A program made the translations under genes and the position numbers. From Odiellus spinosus (taxonomy: Eukaryota; Arthropoda; Arachnida; Opiliones; Phalangiidae), in assembly GCA_963920705.1 (NCBI GenBank), contig OY987229.1:21209728-21273727 (forward strand): a stretch of 64,000 nt of DNA. The letters run 5' to 3'. How positions within the stretch are numbered: the first letter of the stretch is position 1; each line of letters starts with the position of its first letter. Under the pieces are notes generated by a model. The model was not told the DNA's origin and searched no databases. It was given only the letters and a program-made list of their open reading frames with translations. Below are positions 13,601 to 28,600 of this stretch, piece by piece.

Positions 13601-16600
13601 TTTCGCTCTTGTTCGGCCCGGTCTCTCTGCTCCCTCAGCTGGCTAATTTGCTTTTCCTTATCCGAGATGGCTTCCTCCAGGCTGGACAGAGCCCCTTCCG
13701 ACGACGAATGGTGGGCTTGAATGGCCGTCAGACGCGCGCGAGCCATATCAACTTGGTTGTCTTTCTCTTTCAATAAATCTTCAAGATTTTCAATCTAAAA
13801 ACCAAAACAAACGAAATATAAAATTTATTTATACGGATTCGGTTCCTGAGAGAGAGGGAGAGAATTTTAAATCTTTATTCGTAAAAATAGTGTACCTGCA
13901 TTTGAAATATTTATACATATACTCAAGAATATATCATTTTCTGTAACTCTGGCTTCTTGTTTATTTTTAAAGGGATAATAAAGATGATTTTTTATCGAGT
14001 TTTTGAGTTAAATATAGGCCTACATTATCTCTAGGTATGACCAGAGGTATATAATAACCCCCTTCGGGGGGAAGTATGAAAGCCCCTATACTACCAATGC
14101 TAAAAATCACGAACAACAAGAGCCCGCTGCTGACTATCTAGGCCACTAGCTCGCGCTGGACTTCTCAATGTCGCTACTCTAGTAAATGGTCTTTGTATAA
14201 ACAAGACGGCTCGATTTGTGTTTAGAACTTCCTGTCTCAGGAGTCAGGCTGTCTGTTAAAATGGAGTCGAAGGTTGACTTCAGCTCGCGAGTTCCGGAAG
14301 TGTGCGTAGGGAAAATTTAGTGAGGTTCAAAATGGTGTAACTATTTTTTGGGAGTAAGGCGGGGTGTCGATCCGCCGCGATTTATGCCGGGCACTTGTTG
14401 TTCGTCGATTTGGCCTACCTTTCATACTTCCCCCCGAAGGGGGTTATTATATACCTCTGGTATGACTGTCCGTGGGTCTTCCATTACATACCTTTCTTTG
14501 TAAGACGTTGATTTTTCTGTCTTTGATGTCCATATGATCTCTCAGTTCCTGAAGCTCTTGCGTCAGTCGATTCCTATCTTGGGACGACGTCATAGACTGG
14601 TGGGTTCGCTTTTCAATCAACTTGTTCTTTTCCTCCAGCCTCTGACGTAGCTCCTCAACCTACAATTAGAAAAACCCAACAAGCTATTAATTTTTTTTAA
14701 AAGCATTCAATCCAACACTTAGGTAGGGCCCCCCCTAAGACGACGGATAGGTCGTTCGCGAATTACTTTAGTCAACAACAAGGCCCCAGCGCAATAATCA
14801 AAAGGCCCAAAAAATCTGAAAGTTGACGTCACCCCTAAGGAACCCCAGAATTTTAAAATGAGCGTCACAGGGGCCCCAAAAAGTTCATAGTCTTATTTTG
14901 AGGACCCCCAAAATTGTGCGGCGCTGGCCTGCATTGTTCCCCCCCCTCTCCCCTATCTGTGCCTGCATAATTATAGTCAATATCTGATGCTTTCGTTGAA
15001 TGAAAAAGCTCTTTATAGCCCAGAAAGAGTAAATCGATTGAATCGAACGAATAACCGATATGGGATCGAAAACTTTTTTTGGTAGGTAAAGCTACTTTCA
15101 CACTACAGCGTGTCCAAATCGATTTTAATCGATAAAAATCAAACGGATATTTTAAAATCGGTCGAAATCGATTTAAGCGCATTCATAAACCGATTTATTA
15201 TGGTTTCATCTGTTCGCTGTTGTAACCGAATCGGTTTGAAATTGGTTCCCGAAGCAGTTTCGAGAAATCAAGACAAAACGTTTTCCCATTCTCGCGATTG
15301 CATTTTTGAAATGGTTTAATGTCGCTTTAGATTCTATCGAGGGCGAAATAGTATAAAAAATATTTAGAATAAATTTTTCAAAATGACTTCAGAAGGATCG
15401 TTAACAAAACGGATTGAAAAGTCAAGACACGACTGCCTAATGAATCTAACCTTGCTAAGAAAATAAGATTTAAAAAAAAAAAAGTACGAAAAAAATGAAT
15501 TCTTTTAAAAAAAGTCTCTCTAAATCGGATACGAAGGAATGAAGGGCGATTAATGAAAGTTCTAAATGAACTGACAACCCGAGAAAAAAAAAAAGGATCG
15601 ATCGAGAGCGATGCTATTCTTCGCTCGAAAGGGCCAGTTAAAGTTGACACGAAAAATCCCCGGCTCATGGACTGCATGATGGCCCTAATGAGATAAGACC
15701 CGAATCAGTATCAGGCGCTAAGACCCTAAGACTGACCGCTGATTAGTTAGGCGCGCAAGTTGCTAAACGAAAAAGACTATTCGTAAAATTATACGTCAGA
15801 CGCCAACGTCTAGAGCTAAATGGTTCGTTTCTCCAACGTAATGAACGCCGAGACTCGACGGTTAGGAATAAAAACGTGGTTTAAATCTACGTTGATAAGT
15901 TTTCGAACGCGAACGTCTCGAACGATATCATTCGCGATATCACCACCCAAAATCAAGCAAATTGATGATGACTGGTTTGGTTTTAATTTAATAATTGAAA
16001 TTTTTACTAAAACATGTACGGAAATAAATTAAAATTTAATTTAAAAGACCTTTAAGTACAGTTATGATAAAACAAAAGTATATATTATAAGGCTGACCCC
16101 ACATTGAAAAGAAAAAAATCTTATTTGACACGACTGCACCATGTTATTTACTATGTAATTGACATATCAATAGGGCTGTCAATTGTATGATGCCAGAAAT
16201 AATTTACTATTTGAATTATTAAAATAAAAATCAATTTATTTTCTTATTTTTTGTAAGTGAAGTCAGAAGCCGATGAAACCCTCCTTTGAAGTCTATTACT
16301 CCCTGGTCTTGTCTACCCCTCTCCGTATGGGTTAGTTTCAAAAAGCGCGATTCGTACGCCTCCTAACGGTAGATATTTTCGGAGCGGGAGTTCGTCGAGA
16401 GAATATCTCTAGCAGCCTTGGGGTTCGTCAAAAAAACGTCGTCGTTTGTGGAGAGAGAGAATTTCCAATCTTCCGTAGACAGGGGGTATGAAGTAGGACC
16501 CCTCCGATCTCGTAAAATTGGGAATTTTATCCATACAGAGAGGAGCGCTATATCGAACATTAGATTAGTAGACTTCAAAGGAGGGTTTCATCTACTTCTG

Positions 16601-19600
16601 TTGAAGTGCATATAAACTTTGCTCTTCAATATGACGTTAACTTCAACATAGTCGCAATTATGCCAAACAATTGGACATAATTTTGTAATATCAATTTCTA
16701 AACAAATTATAGAAATACCACGCGTACAAAAAATCTATGAGCGTTAGTTCATATCAAATGTTGGCAAATATGGAGTCAGTACCGTCTTGTATCGCGAATA
16801 ACTGGGTATTTCACTCGGTTTACAAGTATCTAAATTTGTTCGTCGTTTTACCGAGTGGTAGAAACACCACCGTTAAAAGAAAGATATTGAAAATTGCTCT
16901 TAATATTTTAATTAATCTTTTCTTGTTAAACTCGTTGAAAACAAGCGGGCAAAGCCTCTACACGCATCGATATTCCGTCAATTTATTAAACTCGATTATG
17001 TATTTTGGGCGATACGTCGTCATGATATGGGTCTTTAATTATTCGATCAAGAAGGAAGGTTTAATCGACTTCTGCTCGCAAATTTTGATCGAGACTGAAC
17101 GAATTATTCCTAACGTTAAAAGAATCAAAATGACGACGCTAAGTTACCTTCAGATATTCATCGCCTGCATTTTGGTGGCGTATATATTTATTACATTTTA
17201 CATAATGATGACCGAAACCTACTTTTGGATGAACTTTCTTTATAACTATTCAATTGTTATAAAAAAATCTCAAGTTTTATATTTTCTAGTTGTTATAGAC
17301 ATTTGCTCGGAAACTATGGTGTATTTTTGGCTTTTTTCATTGCAAGCTACGATGGCATTTACCGTTCTAAGCGTACGAAGTGACATTTGTTATTTCGGAG
17401 ATACTTTAATCGGGGCAAATCGGTGCGACATCGAAACAATCGCTAAGAAACATACGCTAATTTTAGACATAATCCGACTAACTGATTCCAAATTTCGTTT
17501 CGTCGTTTTTTTGTGGATTATAGAATGGGTCGGTACCTTCTGCTTGAGATTATCGTACGTTTTTGGAATATCTTCGAAACAAATTAACGTAAGCCAGATA
17601 GTGTTGGATATGCTATTTTTTCTATCTGGAAGCGCTGTTTTAATCTTTACATTAACCCTGATGACGGACTGTACGAAGTATTTGGTATCGTGTTATCATA
17701 AGCGGGTATCACGTCAGAATGACCCGATTGAAACATATTTGTGTACTAAATTGATGGTAGCTCCGTTGAATTTCACCTATCTCGGTTGTATTACTTTAGA
17801 CAGAAGTTTCATTCTATCCATTTTCTTAGGAGCCGTGTCTTATTTATTGTTTACTATGACCCTTATTCCCCAGTCCGATTCTGCTCAAGAAATTGTTAAA
17901 CTGACTGCATGTACGAACATATCCGAACTATGTTTTCGGTGCAATTACTCTAAAATAGAACCATAATGAAAGTCGCGTAATTGTGTTTGCTAATTTAATG
18001 TTATTATGTGACCTGTTAAAATAAGTTGGTTTAATCACAGAAAAAAAAGCTGTTTACTACTTAAGAGGTAGGGGTAAATTTTATATTGTTTTAACTCGTA
18101 ACACCAGAGGTATATAATAACCCACTTCGGGGGGAAGTATGAAAGCCCCTATACTACCAATGCTAAAAATCACGAACAACAAGAGCCCGCTGCTGACTAT
18201 CTAGGCCACTAGCTCGCGCTGGACTTCTCAATGTCGCTACTCTAGTAAATGGTCTTTGTATAAACAAGACGGCTCGATTTGTGTTTAGAACTTCCTGTCT
18301 CAGGAGTCAGGCTGTCTATTAAAATGGAGTCGAAGGTTGACTTCAGCTCGCGAGTTCCGGAAGTGCGCGTAGGGAAAATTTAGTGAGGTTCAAAAAGGTG
18401 TAACTATTTTTTAGGAGTAAAGCGGTGTGTCGATCCGCCGCGATTTACGCCGGGCACTCGTTGTTCGTCGATTTTGCCTACCTTTCATACTTCCCCCCGA
18501 AGGGGTCATTATATACCTCTGATATTTCTTAAAGTTTTTTAATCAAAAAAGGTAAAGTAGATTCCAAAACTATTCTTTTAGCCATTGATTTCCCACTGAT
18601 ACTGTAACTGTTGTATACAAAAATTATGGCTAAAACCACGTAGAAAATAGAAATGTCCTATTTGAAACGTCTGTACAATGTTATCTTTATATATATTCAT
18701 AACCATAGGGTTGTCAATGATACTACACGCGAGTGTTCGTGCCCAAATTATTTCGTTATCCTTGAAATTTAATTAATATCAATTATGTATGCAAAAATAA
18801 AACATTTCGTTCACTCCTTTTTCTGGTTTGTCTTATTTTCTCTGTCAGACAAATTGCGAAACAATTCAACCAAACATTACGCGATCAATTTCAACAACAG
18901 GGTTCTAAAAGATAATAGAAAAGTATCGTGCATAAAACAATTCTAGATTTTATTGTCCGGGTATGCAGTCCGAAGATCAAACCTCGAATATGGAGCCTAC
19001 GGTACCGTCTTGTGTCGCGAATAACTTAGTATTTCACTCGGTTTACAAGTATCTAAACTTGTTCGTCCCTTTACCGTGTGGTAAAAAAACCACGCTTAAA
19101 AGAAAGATAATTACAAATTTAATTAATATTTTTATTAATATGTATTTGTTAAACGCGTTGAAAATTTGCGTGGAAAGGATATCCGCGGAGATTTATTCCA
19201 TTCGGTTATTTAACTCGCTAATGTATTCAGCTCGATACGTCGTCATGATTTGCGTCTTTAATTATTCGATCAAGAAGAAAGGCTTGATCGATATCTGCTC
19301 GCAAACATTGATCGAGATTGAACGATCTATTCCTAACGTTAAAAGAATCAAAATGACGACGCTAAGTTACCATCAGATATCCATCGCCTGCATTTTGGTC
19401 GCGTATACTTTAATTTTATGTTACATAATGATGACCGAAACTTACTTATACGTGAACTTTCTTTTTAACTATTCAATTGACATAAAAAATTATCACGTTT
19501 TGAAATTTATGGCTCTTATATACGCTGGTGCGGAAACGCTGGTGTATCTTTGGTATTTTTCTTTGCAAGCTATGATGGCGTTTACCGTTCTAAGCGTACG

Positions 19601-22600
19601 AAGTGGTGTTTTGAATTTCGGAGATACTTTAATTGGGGCAAATCGGTGTGACATCCAATCAATCGCCAAGAAACATACGCTAATATTAGACATAATCGAA
19701 CAAATTGATTGCAAATTTCGTTTCGTAGTTTTTCTGTGGATTATAGAATGGGTCGGTACCTTCTGTTTGAGATTATCGATTTTTTACGGAATGTCTTTGC
19801 CACTAATCTACGCAAGCTTCACGTTGTCCGAAATTGGATTTTTTCTATCTGGAAGCGCTGTTTTAATCTTTACATTAACCCTGATGACGGATTGTACGGA
19901 GTATTTGGTAGCGTGTTGTCATAAGCGAGTGTCGCGCTTTCGATCTTTCGGTTACCTTGGCCCGATTGAAACATATTTGTGTACCAAATTGAAAGTGGCT
20001 CCGTTGAATTTCACCTATCTCGGTTGCATTACTTTAGACGGAAGTTTCATTCTATCCGTTTTCTTGGGAGCCGTGTCTTATTTATTGTTTACCATAACCC
20101 TTATTCCTCAGTCAGATTCTGTACAAGAAATGACTAAATTGACTACTTGTACGAACATATCCGAACTATGTTTTCGATGCAATTACTCTAAAATAGAACC
20201 ATAAATGAGAGTCAAGACGAATTAGTGATGACAATAAGCTATTGACAGTCGCGTAATGAAGTTGATATTACATTAGAATTCGCGCGTGATATAATTATTG
20301 GATTAATTTTTATCCTCTAATTAAATAAGCTTTCAACTAGCTGGGAATAGCAAAAGATGTCCCAATTAACCCCCGTCCCATATACTTTGCAGCAAAAATT
20401 CTTCCGCTATTCGTTTTCTCAGATCTCTAAAAAAAAACAATGGCGTTTCATTTTTCTCCTGATTTAATTTTATTAATCCAAGATATTAGATTGGCCATCT
20501 AATCTATATTTTCATTTTAAATATTATTATTTGAATTGGCAAGCCTTCTGTCAAACTTCTACTTTTAAAATTATGTAATTACATCTTAAAAATAATAATT
20601 CAGGATAAAAATTCAAATATTCCTACAGAAACTGTTGTGTACAATACAAAATTGCCTTTAGAAAATAGAAAATTATTTCTTATTTGACAATGCTATTTAC
20701 CAGAAGCCGATGAAACCCTCCTTTGAAGTCTACTACTCCAATGTTCCATATAGCGCTCCTCTCTGTATGGGTAAAATTCACAATTTTACGAGTTAGAAGG
20801 GGTCCTACTTCATCCCCCCCCCGTCTACGGAAAATTGGAAATTCTCTCTCTCCACAAACGACGACGTTTTTTGGACGAACTCCGAGGCTGCTAGAGATAT
20901 TCGCTCGACGAACTCCCGCTCCGAAAACATCTACCGTTAGGAGGCGTACGAATCGCGCCTTTTGAGAATAACCCATACAGAAAGGGGTAGACAAGACCAG
21001 GGAGTAATAGACTTCAAAGGAGGGTTTCATCGGCTTCTGTATTTACTTAAAAATGATTATAGAAATAGGGCTGTCTCAGTGGCATGACACGTAATCATTT
21101 GTGCCCAATTATATTTATTTTATTCTTGAATTATTAACTAAAATCAATATCGATCTGATCAATTCGAGAAAAAACAAATAGAGAAAACTACCAGCCATAA
21201 AATAAATTATTTTCACTCAGTCCGTTGGTATCAAAGGTTCTAAAATATGGATCCTGTACCGTCTTGTATCGCGAATAACTGGGTATTTCACTCGGTTTAC
21301 AGGTATCTTAATTTATTCGTCGTTTTACCGAGTGGTAGAAAAACCACCGTTAAAAGAAAGATATTTAAAATTGTTCTTAATATTTTAATTAACCTTTTCT
21401 TGTTAAACTCGTTGAAAATAAGCGCCCAAAGAATCTACACGCAGAGATATAACGTCAGTTTATTTAACTCGCTTATGTATGTCGCGCGACTCGTCGTCAC
21501 AATGTGCGTCTTTAATTATTCGATCAAGAAGAAAGGTTTAATCGACTTCTGCTCGCAAACATTGATCGAGACTGAACGAATCATTCCCAACGTTAAAAGA
21601 ATCAAAATGACGACGCTAAGTTACATTGAAATATTCATCGCCTGCATTTTGGTGGCGTATACATTAATTGAATGGTACATAATTATGACCGACACTTACT
21701 TCTGGGTGAACTTTCTTTATAACTATTCAATTGTCATAAAAAATTCTTACGTTTTATATTTTATCGGTCTTGTACACACTTGCGCGGAAACAATGGTGCA
21801 TTTTTGGCTTTTTTCTTTGCAAGCTACGATGGCGTTTACCGTTCTAAGCGTACGAAGTGACATTTGTTATTTGGGAGATACTTTAATCGGGGCAAATCGG
21901 TGTGACATCGAAACAATCGCTAAAAAACATACGCTAATTTTAGACATAATCCGACTAACTGATTCCAAATTTCGTTTCGTCGTTTTTTTGTGGATTATAG
22001 AATGGGTCGGTACTTTATGCTTGAGATTATCGTACGTTTTTGGAATGTCTTCGACACAAATTAACGTAAGTCAGATGGTGTTGGACATGGTATTTTTTCT
22101 ATCTGGAAGCGCGGTTTTAATGTTTACATTAACCCTGATGACGGACTGTACGGAGTATTTGGTATCGTGTTATCATAAGCGGGTATCACGTCAGAATGAC
22201 CCGATTGAAACATATTTGTGTACTAAATTGATGGTAGCTCCGTTGAATTTCACCTATCTCGGTTGTATAACTTTAGACAGAAGTTTCATTCTATCCATAT
22301 TCTTGGGAGCCGTGTCTTATTTATTGTTTACCATAACCCTTATTCCCCAGTCAGATTATGTACAAGAAATGATTAAACTGACTTCTTGTACGAACATATC
22401 CGAACTATGTTTTCGGTACAATTACTCTAAAATAGAGACATAAATAATTTGGTTTAATCTCAGAGATTATTATGAAATAATAATGTTAATATACTACTAC
22501 AACGTTCTAATTGTTCACTTGCAAATTAGCTAATTAATTGTTACGGGAAAAGACGTTGGTTACCATCTCAATAAGGTTTAACACCGAGTATCAATACGCT

Positions 22601-25600
22601 AACTAAGGAGCAAGGCATCTGCAAGGGGTAATAATTTTACGGCCCCCAAATTTTCTTACGATCATCTAAAAGCACACTGTATAACAACTGCCACAGTTCC
22701 ACACTACGACAACTCCTCTTAGAAGTTGTAAATATTTTACCACACTCATAAGAAATCCAAATTTCACATTAAATTATGTACATAAGTATTTAGAACTACT
22801 GGTTTATGTTCTTAATAACCAAATTTTTGGTATTTCCGGTTTGGCTAGCCGCCGATAAAAGATATAAACGGAACCACTCATCAGTGGAGTTTTATATGGT
22901 GCTCTAATCTCATTCATGAAAACATATTTTCAAAATTTTTATCATATTTGTTATATTCATTAGCCTTGACCTTTATGACCCTACAATCTCATTCCTTAAT
23001 TTTTATAATTAAAATTAAACAAGAAAAATTATGTTAGATGCTACAAAAGATAAAGGAGAGAATTTTGGTCATAAATTTATATTTTCATTGATTTATGACA
23101 TATGTACATTTGTATCCAAAAAAAACTTTCCTTTTATATGATTGAACCCATTTATTAATAAGAAATTATTTTATTTACTTAATGGCAGAAGTAGATGAAA
23201 CCCTCCTTTGAAGTCTACTACTCTAATGTTCGATATAGCGCTCCTCTCTGTATGGGTAAAATTCCAAATTTTACGAGATCGGAGGGGTCCTACTTCATAC
23301 CCCCTGTCTACGGAAAATTGGAAATTCTCTCTCTCCACAAACGACGACGTTTTTTTTGACGAACTCCGAGGCTGCTAGAGATATTCGCTCGACGAACTCC
23401 CGCTCCGAAAATATCTACCGTTAGGAGGCGTACGAATCGCGCTTTTTGAAACTAACCCATACAGAGAGGGGTAGACAAGACCAGGGAGTAATAGACTTCA
23501 AAGGAGGGTTTCATCTACTTCTGTTAATGGTCATATGGACAAAGCAATAGGACTGCCAAATGGTAAGAGCTAGAATATTTCGTGCCCAGAATGATATATC
23601 TTTGTTATCTTTGAATTAATAAAACAATTCAAATCGACTCCTTTTTCTTGTTTTTTCATATATTTTTTGCGTAAAGTTTGAAAAACTTGTGTGTACATTG
23701 ACGACAAGATATTCGCCACCACATAACTTTAACCAATCAATTTCAAAATGCATTAAAAATAAATACCACGTGTTAAATAATGGTAGCTTATATTTTATCA
23801 GAACTCAAGAAATCGTTAGATTTTTCCATTTTACGTATTAATTATTTATAGCGAAAATATTCCATTGTTTGAAAAAGATTGCGACCTCTCAGCCCCACTA
23901 GACTTCTCTGGTTAATTAAAATTTCCACTACGGGTGACGTTCGTTCGTGTTAAAAGGTAATAATATAATATGGCCAACTCCGTAACTTGATAAATAATAA
24001 ATATAAATTGATCGAATAAATGGTTTTGAGCGTGTTTTGAAATGGGCTCTTTTATTTTTTTTTTTTTTTTTTCCTGGAATGTTCCTTTATAAATATTACC
24101 TGCAAAATAACCAAGCTTTTTCGACATTCTTTTCCAGAAGTCAAGTGATATCAAACGTTAGCAATTATGGAGCCAATACCGTCTTGTATCGCGAATAACG
24201 TGGTATTTCACTCGGTTTACAAGTACCTAAATTTGTTTGTCCTTTTAACCACAGTTAAACGAAAAATATTCACCATTTTTCTAGATATTTATATTAATTT
24301 GTGGTTGTTAAACTCATTGAAAGTTAGCGTGTTAAGTATGTACGCGAAGATATATTCTGTCGAGTTATTTAACTTGCTTATGTTTTTATCGCGACGCCTC
24401 GTCACGATTTGCGTCTTTAATTATTCGATCAAGAAGAGAGGCTTGATCGATATCTGCTCGCAAACTTTGATCGAGACTGAACGAATCATTCCTAACGTTA
24501 AAAGAATCAAAATGACGACGCTAAGCTACTTTCAAATATTCATCGCCTGCATTTTGGTCGCGTATACATTAATGGCGTGGTACATAATGATGACCGAAAC
24601 TTACATATGGGTGAACTTTCTTTTTAACTATTCAATTGACATAAAAAATCCTCACGTTTTATATTTTCTCGCTATTTTACACGCTTGCGCGGAAATGCTG
24701 GTGCATTTTTGGCTTTTTTCTTTGCAAGCTACGATGGCGTTTACCGTTTTAAGCGTACGAAATTATATTTTGAATTTCGGAGATACTTTAATAGGGGCAG
24801 AACGGTGTGACCTTCAAACAATCGCCAAGAAACATACGCTAATATTAGACATAATCGGACTAATTGATTCCAAATTTCGTTTCGTCGTTTTTGTGTGGAT
24901 TATCGAATGGGTCGGTACCTTCTGCTTAGAATTATCTTTCGTTTTTGGAATGTTTTTGAAACCAATCTACAGAAGCTTCGCGGTGTTCGACATTGTATTT
25001 TTTCTATCAGGAAGCGCGGTTTTAATGTTTACATTAACCCTGATGACGGACTGTACGGAGTATTTGGTAGCGTGTTGTCATAAGCGAGTATCGCGTTACC
25101 ATGGCCCGAATGAAATATATTTGTGTACCAAGATGAGAATCGCTCCGTTGAATTTTACCTATCTCGGTTGTATTACTTTGGACAGAAGTTTCATTCTATC
25201 CGTTTTTTTGGGAGCCGTGTCGTATTTTTTATTTACATTAACACTTATTCCCCAAAAAGATTCTGCTACTACTTTCACCAACATAACCGCAGTGTAATTG
25301 CTCTAAAATCGGGCTATAATATTTTTGCGCCAGGGGGTTAGCAAAGACTCTAGTGTGTTCTCTATAATATTAACAATTTATAACTATTTGCAGAAGCCGA
25401 TGAAACCCTCCTTTGAAGTCTATTACTCCCGGGTCTTGTCTACCCCTCTCTGTATGGGTTAGTTTCAAAAAGCGCGATTCGTACGCCTCCTAACGGTAGA
25501 TATTTTCGGAGCGGGAGTTCGTCGAGCGAATATCGCTAGCAGCCTTGGAGTTCGTCAAAAAACGTCGTCGTTTATGGAGAGAGAGAATTTCCAATTTTCC

Positions 25601-28600
25601 GTAGACAGGGGGGTATGAAGTAGGACCCCTCCGATCTCGTAAAATTGGGAATTTTACCCATACAGAGAGGCGCGCTATATGGAACATTAGAGAAGTAGAC
25701 TTCAAAGGAGGGTTTCATCGGCTTCTGTTCTCTATAATATTAATATTTTATAACTATCTAGCACACTTCTTAGAAGTTGTAGACACTTACCACCTCTCGT
25801 AAGGAATCCAAACCGAAACCCAAAATTATTTTCGCGGGTTCTTTCATATGTGTAATATTTATTAGCCAATATGGTTGGCAATTATCATTTCTTCTTATTA
25901 TTAAAATTGTAATAGCTTACAGAAGATAATTTATGTCAAAAAAATTAAATTTCCGTGAATCTATTTGTGTACTAAAAGCCTTTCTGTATGACTAAATTAA
26001 ACTAGAAATTACTTTATTTACTTATAAATGGGCACAGAAAAAGGGATATCAACAGCAAGACGTGGAAAAATTCGTGCCCAGAATGAAATAAAAACTTTGT
26101 TATCTTTGAATTAATAAAACTCTTCAAGTTCCCTCCTTTTTCGTGTTTTTCTTTATTATTTGTGTGTGCGTGAAGTCCATAAACATTAAATGTTTATAGA
26201 CCCCAACATAGTCACATCTATGCCAAACAAGTCCTACTAATTTTATCCGATCAATTTTTAAATAAATTAAAGGAAAACACCGAGTTAAATAATTCTAAAT
26301 TGACAATCATATTTTAGAATAAATTACGTAAATTATTTCAAGAGTCTGAGAAAAATTAGCGCGACCTTTCAGCCCCTGTGACGTTTCATGTATCAAACGT
26401 GTTGACCAATGATAAATTTACCTACATCAAGAATCCATTCAGGTTCCATAAGAATATGGGAGGGTCGCGATTCAATATCCATCCTCCCAAACTTTGTAGC
26501 AAAAGTTCGTCCGCTTCGAATCGATTTTTCAAGTAAATCGCTCCTGATATCTATTATTAACCCGCCCCACTAACGACCTTAACATAATATTTTGGGTAAG
26601 AAAAATGGAGCCGACCGAAAAAAGATCAAAGCGTACAAATGTTGCGAAAATTGCGGACGAACTTTTGTTACAAAGTTTGGGAGGATGGTACCAGAGGCTA
26701 TAAGCTATGCTCCCATATTCTTATGGAACCTGAATTGATTCTTGCCTACATACATGTTCGTTCGTGTTAAAAAGCAATACATTAGGACCGCCTCACACGT
26801 CCATAACTTGTTAAATAATTAATGTAAACAGTTTTTTGAAAAGGGCAATTTCTTTTAGAAAGCAATTATTTCTCCTGGAATTTTCCTTCATAAATATTAG
26901 CTGCAAAATACTCATGCCTTTTCCACAAATTTTCCTAGAACTCCTTTGCTATCAAACGTTGGCAATTATGGATCGTGTACCGTCTTGTATCGCGAATAAC
27001 TGGGTATTTCACTGTGTTTTCAAGTATCTAAATTTATTCGTCGCTTTACCGCGTGATAAAAAAACCACAGTTAAACGAAAGATAATTACAATTTTTCTTA
27101 ATCTTTTCATTAATCTCTTTTTGTTAAATCTGATAAAAGTTAACGCGGAAAATTTGTATGCCGAGATTTATTCTATCCAGTTATTTAACGCGCTTATGTA
27201 TTTAGCACGACGCGTCGTCATGATCTGCGTCTTTAATTATTCGATCAAGAAGAAAGGTTTAATCGACATTTGCTTCGAAACCTTGATCGAGACTGAACAA
27301 ATTATTCCTAGCGTTAAAAGAATCAAAATGGCGACGCTAAGTTACCTTCAAATATTTATCGCCTGCATATTGGTCGTTTATATGATATTTGCGTGGTACT
27401 TAATCATATCCGAAAGATACCTTAAAGTCAATTTCTTTTTTAATTATTCAATTATCATAATTAACCCTCAAATTCTGTGTTTTCTCGCGATTATCTTCTG
27501 TTGCGCGGATAACTTAGCGCATATTTTCGTGTTTTCTTTGCAAGCTACGATGGCATTTACCGTTTTAAGTCTACGAAATTATATTTATGTTTTCGGAGAA
27601 ACATTGCAAGCCGCAAAACATTCGGATATCCAAAAAATCGCCAAGAAACACACGCAAATATTAAACATAATCGAAAAAATTGATTCCAAATTTCGTTTCG
27701 TCGTTTTTATGTGGATAGTGGAATGGGTCGGTACCTTCTGCTTAAGAATTTCGTTCGTGTTAGGATCAGTATCTTCGACAGTAATAGTGGTTAGTTCATT
27801 CGCTTTGGATATCGCGTTTTTTCTTTCGGAAAGCGCTGTTTTATTCTTTACATTAACCCTGATGACCGATTGTACGGATAATTTGGTGTCGTCTTGTCAT
27901 AAGAGAGTATCCCGCTTTCGAAATTTTAGTTACTGTGGTCCAAATGAAACATATTTGTGTACCAAGATGAAGGTAGCACCGTTGAATTTTACCTTTCTTG
28001 GATGTATTCCTTTGGACCGAAGTTTAATTCTGTCAGTTTTCTCGGGAGCCGTGTCTTATTTATTGTTTACCTTAACACTTATTCCCCGATCAAATTCTGT
28101 AATTGTTAACTCGACTAATTGTTCCGATGTATCTCAATTATGTTTGCAATGTAATTACTCTAAAATCGGACCATAGTCCATCAATAAAAATATTAATTAT
28201 AACTAAAAATTCATTTAAAACTTACCCTGAAAATAGGCTTAGCTGAGGATTCCTGAAGAACTCAACATTTAAGGACTATCAACCAATGACATTGATCAAG
28301 AATCCATTCAGGTTCCATAAGAATATGGGAGCATAGCTTATAGCCTCTGGTACCATCCTCCCAAACTTTGTAACAAAAGTTCGTCCGCAATTTTCGCAAC
28401 ATTTGTACGCTTAGATCTTTTTTCGGTCGGCTCCATTTTTGTTACCCAAAATATTATGTCAAGCTCGTTAGTGGCGCGGGTTAATAATAGATGTCAGGAG
28501 CGATTTACTTGAAAAATCGCTTCGAAGCGGACGAACTTTTGCTACAAAGTTTGGGAGGATGGTTATTGAATCGCGGCCCTCCCATATTCTTATGGAACCT

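Noticed and set aside
26836-26967. Upstream in-frame ATG of receptor 5 as true start
   Set aside because: The extra 44 residues have no counterpart in the other five genes, all of which start at the M.xVPSC motif.
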